64,000 nucleotides of DNA from Enterococcus mundtii. GTDB taxonomy: Bacteria > Bacillota > Bacilli > Lactobacillales > Enterococcaceae. The position numbers and the translations under genes were made by a program. Position 1 is the first letter of the stretch; each line of letters opens with the position of its first letter. Under the pieces are notes generated by a model that searched no databases, was not told where the DNA came from, and was given only the letters and a program-made list of their open reading frames with translations. Below are positions 1 to 8,585 of the stretch, one piece after another. The stretch is from contig NZ_PUAP01000021.1 in assembly GCF_002947535.1 (NCBI RefSeq), positions 100,183 to 164,182 on the forward strand. Reading direction: 5' to 3'.

Positions 1-159
1 CTTCAGAACGGTATTTTGTTAGGATTTGGTTTGCGCGGCGATTTTAGTATAAAAATTATTCAGAACATTAATTGAAAAACGGAAAACATCTCACAAGTAT
101 CGATGAGGGAGATTTTACTTTTATCTACTCTTCATAAAACCAACTTCTATTTCTTTCAG
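1..159. other. Left edge, no gene seen
   Basis: AT-rich sequence downstream of the stop codon of the gene that follows. I see no reading frame with a ribosome binding site and no clear terminator hairpin. It may be the tail of an accessory region that continues outside the window. Confidence 0.4.
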
Positions 160-1553
160 TTATCTTTTAAACGTCATCACCCCTGTTTCTTCAGAAGAGC
201 TTAAAACAAACATGGTTGCTTTACCATTACCTATCTTTTGTAGCATTTCCTTTTCAACTAAGCTATTTATATTTTTTCTAACAGTATGATCTTTATAGCT
301 TGTAGAATTTACTATATCTTTAATTTTAAAAGCAGGTTTTTCCATGGCAAATTTAATTATGCTAGTTTCTACTTCGTTTAGACCACTTAAACTTCCTAAC
401 ATATTTATTTTCCATATCCTGACTTCAGTAGAATCAAAATTGGTATCAAATTCTGGAGTACGCAAGCTGTTCTTTGTAGCTACCTCAAAAATTCTAGGTC
501 CTCCTGACCCTCCTTTTTCAGCAATTCCTACTCTTCTAAATAACGTTGAGATAATCGAATTTCTTGTTACAGAAAAACTTCCATTTATAAATTCTTCTTT
601 AGAAACTTTCATTTCTCCCGGGTTGTAGAAACTTACGTAATCAGCACAATCGATTATTTTTATTACTTTATCAGAATCATAATAAGCATGCATTAATGTA
701 TTTACTAATGCTTCTTTTAATGCAAGTAATAAGTCTGTTCTATAGGACCCTCTCGTCATATTTTCTTCTTGTCTATAAGAATCTGGCACACTAAGCTCTA
801 TTTTTTGAATAACTAAATTGTAGAACGAAAACAAGTTCATCTCAGGATAATTCATATCTCCACTTGATACCCTATCTCGCCAGTCAGTATCTAAAAAGCT
901 TTGTTTTTTGAAATAATCTAATTGAAATTTTTTAAATCTATCAGTTATAGAATTGTATTTGCCAAAAAATAATAATCCGCCTACTGTTAGTCTATATGGC
1001 GACTTAGAATCCTGTTTTTATAAAGTAGATTTCTATAATTGTTCACTGTTTCAAGATTTAAATCGTCTATGTCATAGTTCTGCAACAGCTCACTATCAAT
1101 ATCATTCTGCGAGTCTACGATTAGATATTTAAATTGTGCATCATCTGCAATACGATCTCCATCGTCTGTTCTAATATATGTTTTACTTTTGTTATTGTTT
1201 ATATAAACAGGTCTTCTTTCATACGATGCTTTGGGTACATTTATTTCTATAATAGATTTACCTGATACTTTGAATGTTTGAACATCTTCATTAGTAAGTA
1301 AATTAACACTAACTTTTTGTTTATCATGAATACAATTCCAAAATTCCGTAATAACTTTTTCTGGGTTGTCGACTCCAACTATTTGGTATTCTTTTTTGGA
1401 TACTAGCTCTTCTATACCTAAAATTATAATTCCGCCATTAGTATTTGCAAACGCACTATAAGTTGACCATACATCATTCGATAGTTTAGTTTGAGATTTT
1501 TTAAACACAAGTTGGAAATTTTCTCTCGGTTCTGTGAAGATTTCATCTTTCAA
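160..1553 (-). pseudogene. AlbA_2/HATPase-type transcriptional regulator, frameshifted
   Basis: Two consecutive minus-strand frames (987-1553 and 160-855) are halves of one protein of the COG2865 type. The upstream half has an AlbA_2 (Schlafen-like) nucleic-acid-binding domain, seen in the run FANTNGGIIILGIEE and in RTDDGDRIADD. The downstream half has a GHKL-like ATPase module (LKEALVNTLMHA, then EKGGSGGPRIFE) and a C-terminal winged helix around DHTVRKNINSLVEKEML. The linking region encodes YRLTVGGLLFFGKY in the second frame, which is the conserved join of this family. The frame is lost at a run of five A on the coding strand (1015-1019); a sixth A gives one 464-residue ORF, the usual family length. 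The first good start is TTG at 1553, but the purine-rich AGGGGGTG (1575-1582) is far upstream, so an ATT start at 1568 is also possible. Family members are putative regulators; the target is unknown. Confidence 0.75.
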
Positions 1554-1593
1554 TTCAATAAACTTAATTTTTTACACCCCCTGATCTTAATTC

Positions 1594-1696
1594 AAAAGTA
1601 TTTCAAAAGTATTCTTCTTTGAAAAAAGTTGCTATTTCAACCTTTCCAAAATAAATATACTCAATAGTCTAGATAAATCAAAAGTATTTCAAAAGA
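1594..1696. repeat. 16-bp direct repeat pair, possible operator
   Basis: AAAAGTATTTCAAAAG occurs at 1594-1609 and again at 1681-1696. Each copy contains two half-repeats of CAAAAG. The second copy lies directly upstream of a consensus -35 hexamer, and the first lies just upstream of the frameshifted regulator gene, so both sit where a regulator could bind. The function is inference. Confidence 0.5.
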
Positions 1697-1698
1697 AT

Positions 1699-1726
1699 TG
1701 ACAATATAAAAATTCGAGATATAATT
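1699..1726 (+). promoter_or_regulatory. Near-perfect sigma-A promoter
   Basis: TTGACA (1699-1704), a 16-bp spacer and TATAAT (1721-1726). It is divergent from the frameshifted regulator. No convincing gene follows directly: a possible 19-codon ORF starts at about 1788, and then comes an antisense decayed tRNA-like sequence. The product may be a short RNA or the remnant of a lost gene. Confidence 0.65.
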
Positions 1727-1801
1727 TTAGGTTTAATATATTTTAATCTGAATATTATGCCCATCATTAGATGGAGAATAACTTTAATGAGAGGTTTTTT
1801 T

Positions 1802-1874
1802 GTATACTCTAGGACTCGAACCTACACCCCTTCTATTATGAGCTAAATACTCTATCTAACTAAGCTAAAGGTAC
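1802..1874 (-). pseudogene. Decayed tRNA-Met(CAT)-like sequence
   Basis: The 73 nt read on the minus strand keep a tRNA layout: a D-arm GCTTAGTTAGATAGAGT, an anticodon loop CTCATAA with CAT in place, and a T-arm with GTAGGTTCGAGTCCTAG. The acceptor stem has two mismatches (GTACCTT against AGTATAC) and the anticodon stem is weak, so it is probably non-functional. Bacillus/enterococcal tRNA-Met genes have the same arm sequences. It could be the remnant of a tRNA carried or used as an attachment site by a mobile element; that is inference. Confidence 0.5.
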
Positions 1875-2126
1875 AGGTTGTTACCACTAATTTATTTTTG
1901 AGTATGTAAATGAGAAATCGCGGCAACAAACTTGTTATCATAATAAAGGTACGTGTATGGACGATTATGAAATTGATTATTTTGATATGATGACAAAAAT
2001 ATTTTGTTGAATACTTTTTACCTTCGTCACTAAGCATTAGTTTATATAAGCTATTCACATATAGTATTATGTACTTTTATTATGTTCTTCTCCATTATGC
2101 AAATAAACATATACAGGGGTTTTATT

Positions 2127-2178
2127 TTGAAGAATTTATGGCAACGTCCTATACTTAAATTATCAAATAAAAGGACGT
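2127..2178 (+). promoter_or_regulatory. Promoter with inverted repeat
   Basis: TTGAAG (2127-2132), 17 bp, TATACT (2150-2155) precede the small gene that starts at 2187. A 7-bp inverted repeat, ACGTCCT at 2144-2150 and AGGACGT at 2172-2178, flanks the -10 element, and its right arm contains the ribosome binding site. With a transcription start near 2162 the left arm is not transcribed, so a DNA operator fits better than an RNA hairpin. Confidence 0.5.
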
Positions 2179-2186
2179 GAAGATAA

Positions 2187-2444
2187 ATGTCAGATTTAGA
2201 ACACAAAGAAGAAAAAACTTTAGACAAAATTGTTGCTACAGTCAATAAACTGGATAAAGAATTAAATGAACTTGATACGTTATCTGAAAATCCAGAAAAA
2301 AAACACAACCTAAAAAAATGGTTAGTTGAACGTAAGGCGATCCATGAAATCAAAAAAATTCTTCATGAAGCTGATAAATACGAAAAATATGATGAAAAAG
2401 AACTCGATAAAGAGTTTAAAGAAATTAATGATCTATTACAATAA
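2187..2444 (+). CDS. Small highly charged hypothetical protein
   Basis: This 85-residue protein is rich in Lys, Glu and Asp and has no Cys, no signal peptide and no membrane segment. Heptad-like spacing of Leu/Ile (DKIVATVNKLDKELNELDTL) suggests a coiled coil or helical hairpin. ATG follows AAGGACGTG at good spacing, a promoter-like pair lies upstream and a strong intrinsic terminator lies directly downstream, so it looks like a real single-gene unit. I do not recognise the family. It lies between the accessory left edge and the ribosomal protein genes. Confidence 0.7.
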   Translation: MSDLEHKEEKTLDKIVATVNKLDKELNELDTLSENPEKKHNLKKWLVERKAIHEIKKILHEADKYEKYDEKELDKEFKEINDLLQ

Positions 2445-2452
2445 TCTATTTA

Positions 2453-2479
2453 AACGACTCAAAATGAGTCGTTTTTTTT
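2453..2479 (+). terminator. Intrinsic terminator of the small gene
   Basis: Stem AACGACTC / GAGTCGTT with a five-base loop, followed by a run of T. It lies 9 nt after the stop codon at 2444. Confidence 0.85.
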
Positions 2480-2721
2480 ATACAAAAACACTATCAGAAA
2501 TCGTCTGGATAATAGTTGAGTTATAAGAAGAATGTACATGAACCGAAATACCTTTTATCTACTATCATCTATCGTCAACTATATCTAATATCGAATAAGT
2601 TTTAGCAATAGATTTGATAAACGCCTTTATTTTCTGCTCATGATCAGATGGTGTTTGTATTTTCACTTGTGTTGCTACGGTTTAGAACTAGAAACAAAAA
2701 GCATTTCAAAAAACAAAAAAA

Positions 2722-2754
2722 GGCTAAAAACCTTAATAAATAAGGTTTTTAGCC
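2722..2754 (-). terminator. Terminator of rplJ-rplL
   Basis: GGCTAAAAACCTTA pairs with TAAGGTTTTTAGCC. On the minus strand the hairpin is followed by a T-rich tract (2721-2714). It lies 18 nt after the rplL stop codon. Confidence 0.85.
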
Positions 2755-2772
2755 AATCAAAAATCGATAAAA

Positions 2773-3141
2773 TTATTTAACTGTTACAGAAGCGCCAACT
2801 TCTTCAAGTTTAGCTTTTAATTCTTCAGCTTCTTCTTTAGAAACGCCTTCTTTAACTGGTGCAGGAGCGCCATCAACTACAGCTTTAGCTTCTTTCAAGC
2901 CTAAGCCAGTTGCTTCACGAACTGCTTTGATAACTTTAACTTTTTGGTCTCCAGCTGCAGTTAATTCTACAGTGAATTCAGTTTGTTCTTCAGCAGCAGC
3001 ACCGCCACCAGCAGCAACTGCAGCTACAGGAGCAGCAGCAGATACGCCAAATTCTTCTTCAATAGCTTTAACTAGGTCGTTAAGTTCTAGGATAGTTGCT
3101 TCTTTTAACTCAGCAACGATGTTTTCAATGTTCAATGCCAT
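2773..3141 (-). CDS. rplL: Large ribosomal subunit protein bL12 (L7/L12)
   Basis: The 122-residue stalk protein of the 50S subunit recruits translational GTPases. The N-terminal helical dimerisation region ([15 protein letters not shown]) is followed by an Ala/Gly-rich hinge near residues 38-52 and the C-terminal globular domain with [18 protein letters not shown], the factor-contact helix. The frame extends five codons further up, but the ATG at 3141 has GGAGGAAACAAAA in front of it and gives the standard N-terminus. It is the second gene of the rplJ-rplL unit, 57 nt after rplJ, and ends at a strong terminator. Confidence 0.98.
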   Translation of the reverse strand: MALNIENIVAELKEATILELNDLVKAIEEEFGVSAAAPVAAVAAGGGAAAEEQTEFTVELTAAGDQKVKVIKAVREATGLGLKEAKAVVDGAPAPVKEGVSKEEAEELKAKLEEVGASVTVK

Positions 3142-3198
3142 TTTTGTTTCCTCCATTTAAATGTTCTTTTTTTATTTATTGTTTATGCTATGCGGCGA

Positions 3199-3702
3199 TT
3201 AAGCTGCATCTCCATCTTCTTTGTCTGCGACTGCTTTGACAGCGTAAGCCACGTTGCGGACTGGCGCTTGTAGTACAGATAGCAACATAGATAGAAGTCC
3301 TTCGCGGTTTGGCAATTTTGCCAATGCTGTGATTTCTTCCAATGTAGATACTTTACCTTCGATGATACCGCCTTTGATTTCTAATGCTTTTGCATCTTTA
3401 GCAAATTCGTCCATGATTTTCGCTGGTGCTACTACGTCTTCGTTACTGAATGCAACGGCTGTAGGGCCAGTGAAAACTTCGTCCATGCCGTCTAGGCCTG
3501 CTTTTTTAGCTGCACGTGAAAGGATTGAGTTTTTGATAACTTTCATTTCAACGTTAGCTTCACGAAGTTGTTTACGTAAGCGTGTTACTTCATCAACAGT
3601 TAATCCACGGTAGTCAACTACGACTACAGAAGCTGCTTCTGTAAATTTTGCACTTACTTCGTCAACGATTGCTGCTTTTTTTGCGATAATTGCTTCACTC
3701 AT
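3199..3702 (-). CDS. rplJ: Large ribosomal subunit protein uL10
   Basis: This 167-residue protein forms the base of the ribosomal stalk and carries L7/L12 dimers on its C-terminal helix. The N-terminal rRNA-binding domain shows [20 protein letters not shown], and the C-terminal helix ([20 protein letters not shown]) is the L12-binding segment. ATG follows AGGAGGTGAAACTCAAAA. About 300 nt of leader upstream contain the autoregulatory L10 leader with an attenuator hairpin, so expression with rplL is probably controlled by premature termination. Confidence 0.98.
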   Translation of the reverse strand: MSEAIIAKKAAIVDEVSAKFTEAASVVVVDYRGLTVDEVTRLRKQLREANVEMKVIKNSILSRAAKKAGLDGMDEVFTGPTAVAFSNEDVVAPAKIMDEFAKDAKALEIKGGIIEGKVSTLEEITALAKLPNREGLLSMLLSVLQAPVRNVAYAVKAVADKEDGDAA

Positions 3703-3756
3703 TTTTGAGTTTCACCTCCTGAATTTTGATGGAAGAGTTTTTTACGACTGGATCGT

Positions 3757-3876
3757 TTGTTCATCATCTAATCACTTCGTTTTAGTGATTCTACTCGCTT
3801 GCGCTCGAAAGGAGACTCCTTTCGCTCAACTCAACGAGTATTGTTCATCATCTAATCACTTCGTTCTTAGTGATTC
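3757..3876 (-). repeat. Duplicated hairpin repeat in the rplJ leader
   Basis: A 35-bp sequence at 3757-3791 recurs with one extra base at 3841-3876. On the minus strand each copy contains AATCACTAAAACGAAGTGATT, an inverted repeat able to form a hairpin. The segment between them holds another inverted repeat, CGAAAGGAGACTCCTTTCG. The whole block lies in the untranslated leader between the L10 attenuator and the rplJ ribosome binding site. Confidence 0.7.
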
Positions 3877-3879
3877 ACA

Positions 3880-3985
3880 ACAAAAAACTCTATGCCACCG
3901 TAGACATAGAGGGACTATTGAATATATTCAATAAACGTCCTCGGTAGGAAATTAAGGCTAAGCCACCTACTGTCTTCGGTACAAG
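3880..3985 (-). promoter_or_regulatory. L10 (rplJL) leader with attenuator
   Basis: The minus strand carries the hallmarks of the Firmicute L10 leader: GTACCGAAGACAGTAGG, then TTCCTACCGAGGACG, then a hairpin. CTCTATG (3911-3905) pairs with CATAGAG (3894-3888) and is followed by six T (3887-3882), which makes an intrinsic terminator upstream of rplJ. In Bacillus subtilis this leader mediates autoregulation by the L10-L12 complex through attenuation; I infer the same here. Confidence 0.85.
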
Positions 3986-3997
3986 TTAATTATTAAC

Positions 3998-4029
3998 CTC
4001 AACTAGCTTAGCACGCTAAACTAGTTGAG
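3998..4029 (-). terminator. Hairpin after rplA
   Basis: CTCAACTAG and CTAGTTGAG form the outer stem, extended inward by TTTAGC/GCTAAG. It lies 48 nt after the rplA stop, upstream of the L10 leader. There is no good T-tract (GTTAATAATT follows), so it may be an RNA processing or weak termination site. Confidence 0.5.
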
Positions 4030-4076
4030 TCAAGAATTATTTTTCAGTTGGATCAATCAACGTTCTAATCTTTGGA

Positions 4077-4766
4077 TTAGAAAGAAGCTTGGTCTACATG
4101 GATACCAGGTCCAAATGTTGTTGTTACAGTAATGTTTTTCATGTATTGACCTTTAGCTGCAGATGGTTTAGCTTTCACTAATACATCATGGATCGCAGCA
4201 AAGTTTTCAACTAATTTTTCGTTGTCGAAAGAAACTTTACCGATTGGTACATGGATGTTTCCAGCTTTGTCAACGCGGTAAGTTACTTTACCAGCTTTTA
4301 CTTCGTTGATTGCTTTTGTTACGTCCATTGTTACAGTACCAGTTTTAGGGTTTGGCATTAAGCCTTTAGGTCCTAATACACGTCCTAGACGACCAACAGT
4401 AGCCATCATATCAGGTGTTGCAACAACTACGTCAAAGTCAAACCATCCGTTTTGGATTTTTTGAACCATGTCGTCGTCACCAACGAAGTCTGCACCAGCT
4501 GCTTCAGCTTCTTTTGCTTTGTCTCCTTTAGCAAATACTAAAACAGTTTGTGTTTTACCAGTTCCGTTTGGTAATACAACAGCTCCACGAATTTGTTGGT
4601 CTGCTTTTTTAGGGTCTACGTTTAGACGGTATGCAACTTCAACTGTTGCATCAAATTTTGCAATGTTTGTTTCTTTCGCTAATGCTACTGCTTCAGCGAC
4701 AGAATAAACTTTACTTGAATCCACTTTTTTCAATGCTTCTTGCATTTTTTTGCTCTTTTTAGCCAT
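4077..4766 (-). CDS. rplA: Large ribosomal subunit protein uL1
   Basis: This 229-residue protein of the L1 stalk binds 23S rRNA near the E site and, in many bacteria, represses its own mRNA. Recognisable segments are [23 protein letters not shown] near residues 60-82 and [20 protein letters not shown] near residues 125-146. Length and sequence match the family. ATG follows AAGGAGGAACCAAA. It lies 101 nt after rplK in the same transcription unit. Confidence 0.98.
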   Translation of the reverse strand: MAKKSKKMQEALKKVDSSKVYSVAEAVALAKETNIAKFDATVEVAYRLNVDPKKADQQIRGAVVLPNGTGKTQTVLVFAKGDKAKEAEAAGADFVGDDDMVQKIQNGWFDFDVVVATPDMMATVGRLGRVLGPKGLMPNPKTGTVTMDVTKAINEVKAGKVTYRVDKAGNIHVPIGKVSFDNEKLVENFAAIHDVLVKAKPSAAKGQYMKNITVTTTFGPGIHVDQASF

Positions 4767-4867
4767 TTTGGTTCCTCCTTGATTGTGGTTATAACGGTTG
4801 TACCTCCCACGTGTCCTATACCTTTCAATACAGGGCCAACTGAGAAGCTACTTTCTTAGGGTGCAGA

Positions 4868-5290
4868 TTATTCTACAGTGATCCCCATGCTTCGTGCAGT
4901 TCCTTCAACCATGCGCATTGCTGCTTCAACGTTAGCTGCGTTTAGGTCTTCCATTTTTAATTCAGCGATTTCTTTTACTTGATCGCTAGAAACTTTAGCA
5001 ACTTTATTTTTGTTTGGTTCGCCTGAACCTTTTTCGATTTTCGCTGCTTTTTTCAATAATACTGCAGCTGGTGGTGTTTTTGTAACGAATGTGAATGAAC
5101 GGTCTTCGTATACAGAAATCACAACTGGAATGATCAAACCTGCTTGATCAGCTGTACGAGCATTGAATTCTTTTGTGAATCCCATGATATTGATACCCGC
5201 TTGACCTAGTGCAGGACCTACTGGGGGAGCTGGAGTTGCTTTACCTGCAGGGATTTGCAATTTAACGATTTTTTCTACTTTCTTTGCCAC
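4868..5290 (-). CDS. rplK: Large ribosomal subunit protein uL11
   Basis: This 140-residue protein binds the GTPase-associated centre of 23S rRNA and is needed for RelA-type sensing. The N-terminal domain shows [20 protein letters not shown], the typical Pro-rich entry, and the C-terminal rRNA-binding domain includes [12 protein letters not shown]. The start codon is GTG at 5290, with AAGGAGGTATGTCTC in front. It is the first gene of the rplKA unit. In Bacillus subtilis nusG lies directly upstream; here nusG is 14 kb away. Confidence 0.98.
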   Translation of the reverse strand: MAKKVEKIVKLQIPAGKATPAPPVGPALGQAGINIMGFTKEFNARTADQAGLIIPVVISVYEDRSFTFVTKTPPAAVLLKKAAKIEKGSGEPNKNKVAKVSSDQVKEIAELKMEDLNAANVEAAMRMVEGTARSMGITVE

Positions 5291-5413
5291 GAGACATACC
5301 TCCTTAAGTCCGTGATGTGGTTAATTGGAGATGCATATTTCTCCTCCCACGTATTGTCAGTTGATTATAAAATCAATTGACATATCATGTACATAACGAA
5401 TGCACACTGATAC

Positions 5414-5441
5414 AGTATAGCAAATTTTTCCTTTTTTTCAA
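5414..5441 (-). promoter_or_regulatory. Promoter of rplKA
   Basis: On the minus strand TTGAAA (5441-5436), a 16-bp spacer and TATACT (5419-5414). The predicted start is near 5407, leaving a leader of about 115 nt before rplK. The separate promoter fits the loss of linkage to nusG. Confidence 0.65.
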
Positions 5442-5603
5442 CAATTTTTTCTGATTATTTTTACCTTTATCCAAAAAAAAGCTAAATTTCTGGTTAAAAC
5501 GTGAAGAAAACACTTTATAAATCGCTTATTTATGCTAAACTTACGCCTGTATAAAGGCAATCTATAAAAATAAACAAGTCTTCTATTCTAATGAGGTGAA
5601 ATA

Positions 5604-6272
5604 ATGAAAGAGCTAAAATACAGAAGTGTATTTGATATTATTGGTCCTGTCATGATTGGACCAAGCAGTTCGCATACCGCTGGGGCTGCAAGAATCGGAA
5701 AGGTCGTCCGTAGTATTTTTGGCGATCAACCTGATTCTGTTGACATCTACCTTTATGAGTCTTTTGCCAAAACCTATCGTGGACATGGCACTGATATTGC
5801 CTTAGTTGGAGGATTGTTGGGTATGGAACCAGATGATTCTCGTTTAGCGGATTCGCTAAGGTTCGCTCATGAAGCAGGCATGGAAGTATTATTTGTACCT
5901 AAAAGTGAAAAAGCCGATCATCCTAATTCCGTCAAAATGTTGTTAAAAAAAGGCAATCGAAAACTTTCGGTTACAGGTATCTCGATTGGTGGAGGCAATA
6001 TTCAGATCTCTGAATTGAACGGCTTCAAGATTTCATTGAGCATGGGGACACCGACCTTGATCATCGTTCACCAAGACGTTCCCGGCATGATTGCTAAAGT
6101 CACTAATATTCTTTCAGAAACCAATACCAATATCGGGACCATGACGGTCACTCGTGAATCAAAAGGTGAAAATGCCATCATGATCATTGAAGTGGACGAT
6201 CCTCAAGTAGAAGACACCGTAAAAAAACTAAAACAGCTACCAAATATTGACAGTGTCAATTATTTCGAGTAA
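5604..6272 (+). CDS. sdaAB: L-serine dehydratase, iron-sulfur-dependent, beta subunit
   Basis: This 222-residue subunit of the two-chain [4Fe-4S] L-serine ammonia-lyase converts L-serine to pyruvate and ammonia in the cytoplasm. The N-terminal domain carries GPSSSHTAGAARIG (residues about 19-32), diagnostic of the family. The C-terminal part is an ACT domain (VHQDVPGMIAKVTNILSE onward). ATG follows TGAGGTGAAATA. The alpha subunit follows after 15 nt, as is normal in Firmicutes. I see no leader structure of a known class. Confidence 0.95.
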   Translation: MKELKYRSVFDIIGPVMIGPSSSHTAGAARIGKVVRSIFGDQPDSVDIYLYESFAKTYRGHGTDIALVGGLLGMEPDDSRLADSLRFAHEAGMEVLFVPKSEKADHPNSVKMLLKKGNRKLSVTGISIGGGNIQISELNGFKISLSMGTPTLIIVHQDVPGMIAKVTNILSETNTNIGTMTVTRESKGENAIMIIEVDDPQVEDTVKKLKQLPNIDSVNYFE

Positions 6273-6287
6273 AGGAGCAGACCAGGT

Positions 6288-7160
6288 ATGTTTTTATCAA
6301 TTGAAGAATTAGTCCAACAAGCCCAAGCCTATCCTAACGTTGCCGAGTTGATGATCGCAGTCGAAATGGAAATGAGTCATCGTTCTCGTGAGCAGATCAT
6401 CGAGATCATGAAAAAGAATCTACTCGTGATGGAACAGTCGATCGCCGAAGGAAATGCTGGTGTGACCTCTGTTACAGGAATCACTGGCGGCGATGCAAAA
6501 AAAATGGATAACTACCTTTCTCACGCTGATTTCCTTAGTGGTGAAACAATCTTGACTGCGGTTCGTAATGCGATTGCTGTGAATGAAGTCAATGCCAAAA
6601 TGGGATTGATCTGTGCAACGCCTACTGCGGGCAGCGCAGGAGTGGTCCCTGGTGTCTTGATGGCCGTACGTGATCGTTTGCAATTAACCCATGAACAACA
6701 ACTCGACTTCTTATTTACAGCAGGCGCTTTTGGCTTGGTCATTGCGAACAACGCATCGATCAGCGGGGCTGAAGGTGGTTGTCAGGCAGAAGTCGGATCG
6801 GCGAGTGCGATGGCTTCCGCTGCCTTGGTTTGCGCGAAAAACGGCACAGCTCATCAAGCCGCTCAAGCTGTGGCAATCACGCTTAAAAATATGATGGGTT
6901 TGATCTGCGATCCTGTCGCTGGCCTCGTCGAAGTCCCTTGCGTCAAAAGAAACGCTTTAGGTTCGTCACAAGCATTCATCTCTGCTGATATGGCTTTAGC
7001 TGGCATCGAAAGTGTGATCCCACCTGATGAAGTGGTCGCTGCCATGTATCAAGTTGGCAGACAGATGCCTTCGATCTTCAAAGAAACCGCAGAAGGCGGA
7101 CTTGCAGTGACACCTACCGCGAAACGATTGACGAAAGAAATCTTAGAAAAACAAGTATAG
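6288..7160 (+). CDS. sdaAA: L-serine dehydratase, iron-sulfur-dependent, alpha subunit
   Basis: This 290-residue catalytic subunit holds the [4Fe-4S] cluster. Cys residues that fit cluster ligands occur in ICATPTAGSAGVVPG, SGAEGGCQAEVGSASA and CDPVAGLVEVPCVKRN. The length matches the usual 290-300 residues. ATG is preceded by AAAGGAGCAGACCAGGT. It is co-transcribed with sdaAB and followed by a long hairpin at 7223-7266 that probably ends both this unit and the convergent purine operon. Confidence 0.96.
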   Translation: MFLSIEELVQQAQAYPNVAELMIAVEMEMSHRSREQIIEIMKKNLLVMEQSIAEGNAGVTSVTGITGGDAKKMDNYLSHADFLSGETILTAVRNAIAVNEVNAKMGLICATPTAGSAGVVPGVLMAVRDRLQLTHEQQLDFLFTAGAFGLVIANNASISGAEGGCQAEVGSASAMASAALVCAKNGTAHQAAQAVAITLKNMMGLICDPVAGLVEVPCVKRNALGSSQAFISADMALAGIESVIPPDEVVAAMYQVGRQMPSIFKETAEGGLAVTPTAKRLTKEILEKQV

Positions 7161-7222
7161 TTACTTCTTATATAAAAAAGCTGAATCAGAAAATGCACAA
7201 AATTCATTATCGCCAAAGACAT

Positions 7223-7266
7223 GCCGAATAACCATGGTAGCAAATTCGTTGCCATAGTTATTCGGC
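7223..7266. terminator. Bidirectional terminator between sdaAA and the amidohydrolase
   Basis: GCCGAATAAC pairs with GTTATTCGGC-type sequence at the other end, and CATGG/CCATAG and TAGCAA/TTGC extend the stem. It sits between convergent genes. The T-tract on the plus strand is short (TTATTTG). Confidence 0.65.
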
Positions 7267-7274
7267 TTATTTGT

Positions 7275-8585
7275 TTACATCCTCTGCTTTGCTTCAAACA
7301 CAAATTGCCCCATTTGTTCATAGAGGTCAGCTTTGATTTTTTCAAAGTCATGATGGACTAACTGATGATCACGTACAAGCTGTCTGCCATCTACCCATAC
7401 ATGTGCTACATTGGAAGCATTCGCTGAATAAACTAAAGCAGAGTATGGATCAAAAATCGGAAACATATTCACAGACTGCGTCTCAACGATAATAAAATCT
7501 GCCTTGTTCCCTACAACAAGCTGACCAGTCTCTTTAAAATCTAACAACTCCGCCCCACCTCTAGTGGCTAAACGGACAATTTCCTTTGCTGGGAAAAGCG
7601 CACGATCTTTTTCAAAAGTTTTATGGAAATTGGCAAATAACTTCATTTGTGCAAAGAGATCCAAAGTATTGCCACTACTTGGACCGTCTGTACCTAACCC
7701 GACAGTTAAACCTGCAGAAAGCATAGCTTTAACTGGTGCTACACCTTTCGCTGATTTTGTGTTCGCACCAATGCAGTGAGCAATTCCGACTTGCTCTCTT
7801 GCTGTAGCGACTAAAGCAATATCCGCTTCTGTCATATGGATACAATGGGCCATGATCAACGGTCTGTTCATAAAACCTAAGTCTTTCAACAACTCGAATG
7901 GTGTTTGTTGATACTGCTCCGCTAATTCCTGCATTTCATAGTCCATTTCTGCCACATGTAAGGTGATCGGCACATCGAATCGTTCACTCAATTCAACTGT
8001 CCGCTTCAACCCTTCAAAGGTATTGGTATTCGGCGCATGAGGAGCCAACGCAGGCGTAATCAATGGATGGTCTTTCCACTTTGGCAAGAATGTCTCACAA
8101 TAAGTCAAGCCGCCAGAAGGCTCTAGATTATCACACACAGGCATATCAATGATCGTTTCACCAAGGATTGCACGTATCTTAAACTGATCACATACTTGCG
8201 CGACTTGATCTTCAAAATAATACATGTCACAAAAACCAGTCACACCACTAAGCAACATCTCACTGATTGCATAGGCTGTACTCGCTGCCACTAGCTCTGG
8301 GGTCATGAACGCTTCTAATGGAAATAAGAACCGACGTAATCGATCTGGTACATCATCTCCTAAAGATCGAAAAGGAATCATCCCAGCATGGGTATGTGTA
8401 TTCACAAAACCTGGCAATAAGATACCGCCTGCTCCATCGATGACTTCCTCCGCAGAAGCTATCCCTTCCTGCCATTCTCCTATCTCAATGATACGATTTT
8501 CTTCAATCCGTACATACCCGTTTTTGTATTCAGTCAGTTGATCATCCATCGTTAGAACGTGGACATTTTTTATCAATGTACTCAT
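7275..8585 (-). CDS. Amidohydrolase, MTA/SAH- or guanine-deaminase-like (COG0402)
   Basis: This 436-residue metal-dependent amidohydrolase belongs to the ATZ/TRZ branch. Metal ligands are visible: NTHTHAG (His64 and His66), [14 protein letters not shown] and GTDGPSS (Asp). The branch includes 5-methylthioadenosine/S-adenosylhomocysteine deaminases, guanine deaminase and 8-oxoguanine deaminase; sequence alone does not fix the substrate. Its ATG overlaps the stop of the adenine deaminase gene by four bases (ATGA), so the two are translationally coupled. That linkage, plus the PurBox-like promoter element, argues for a purine or purine-nucleoside substrate. It is the last gene of the operon. Confidence 0.85.
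   Translation of the reverse strand: MSTLIKNVHVLTMDDQLTEYKNGYVRIEENRIIEIGEWQEGIASAEEVIDGAGGILLPGFVNTHTHAGMIPFRSLGDDVPDRLRRFLFPLEAFMTPELVAASTAYAISEMLLSGVTGFCDMYYFEDQVAQVCDQFKIRAILGETIIDMPVCDNLEPSGGLTYCETFLPKWKDHPLITPALAPHAPNTNTFEGLKRTVELSERFDVPITLHVAEMDYEMQELAEQYQQTPFELLKDLGFMNRPLIMAHCIHMTEADIALVATAREQVGIAHCIGANTKSAKGVAPVKAMLSAGLTVGLGTDGPSSGNTLDLFAQMKLFANFHKTFEKDRALFPAKEIVRLATRGGAELLDFKETGQLVVGNKADFIIVETQSVNMFPIFDPYSALVYSANASNVAHVWVDGRQLVRDHQLVHHDFEKIKADLYEQMGQFVFEAKQRM

Noticed and set aside
1852..2353. Two open frames on the minus strand (1852-2058 and 2051-2353)
   Set aside because: The second is antisense to the better supported small gene at 2187-2444, and the first overlaps the tRNA-like remnant. 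Neither has a convincing start.
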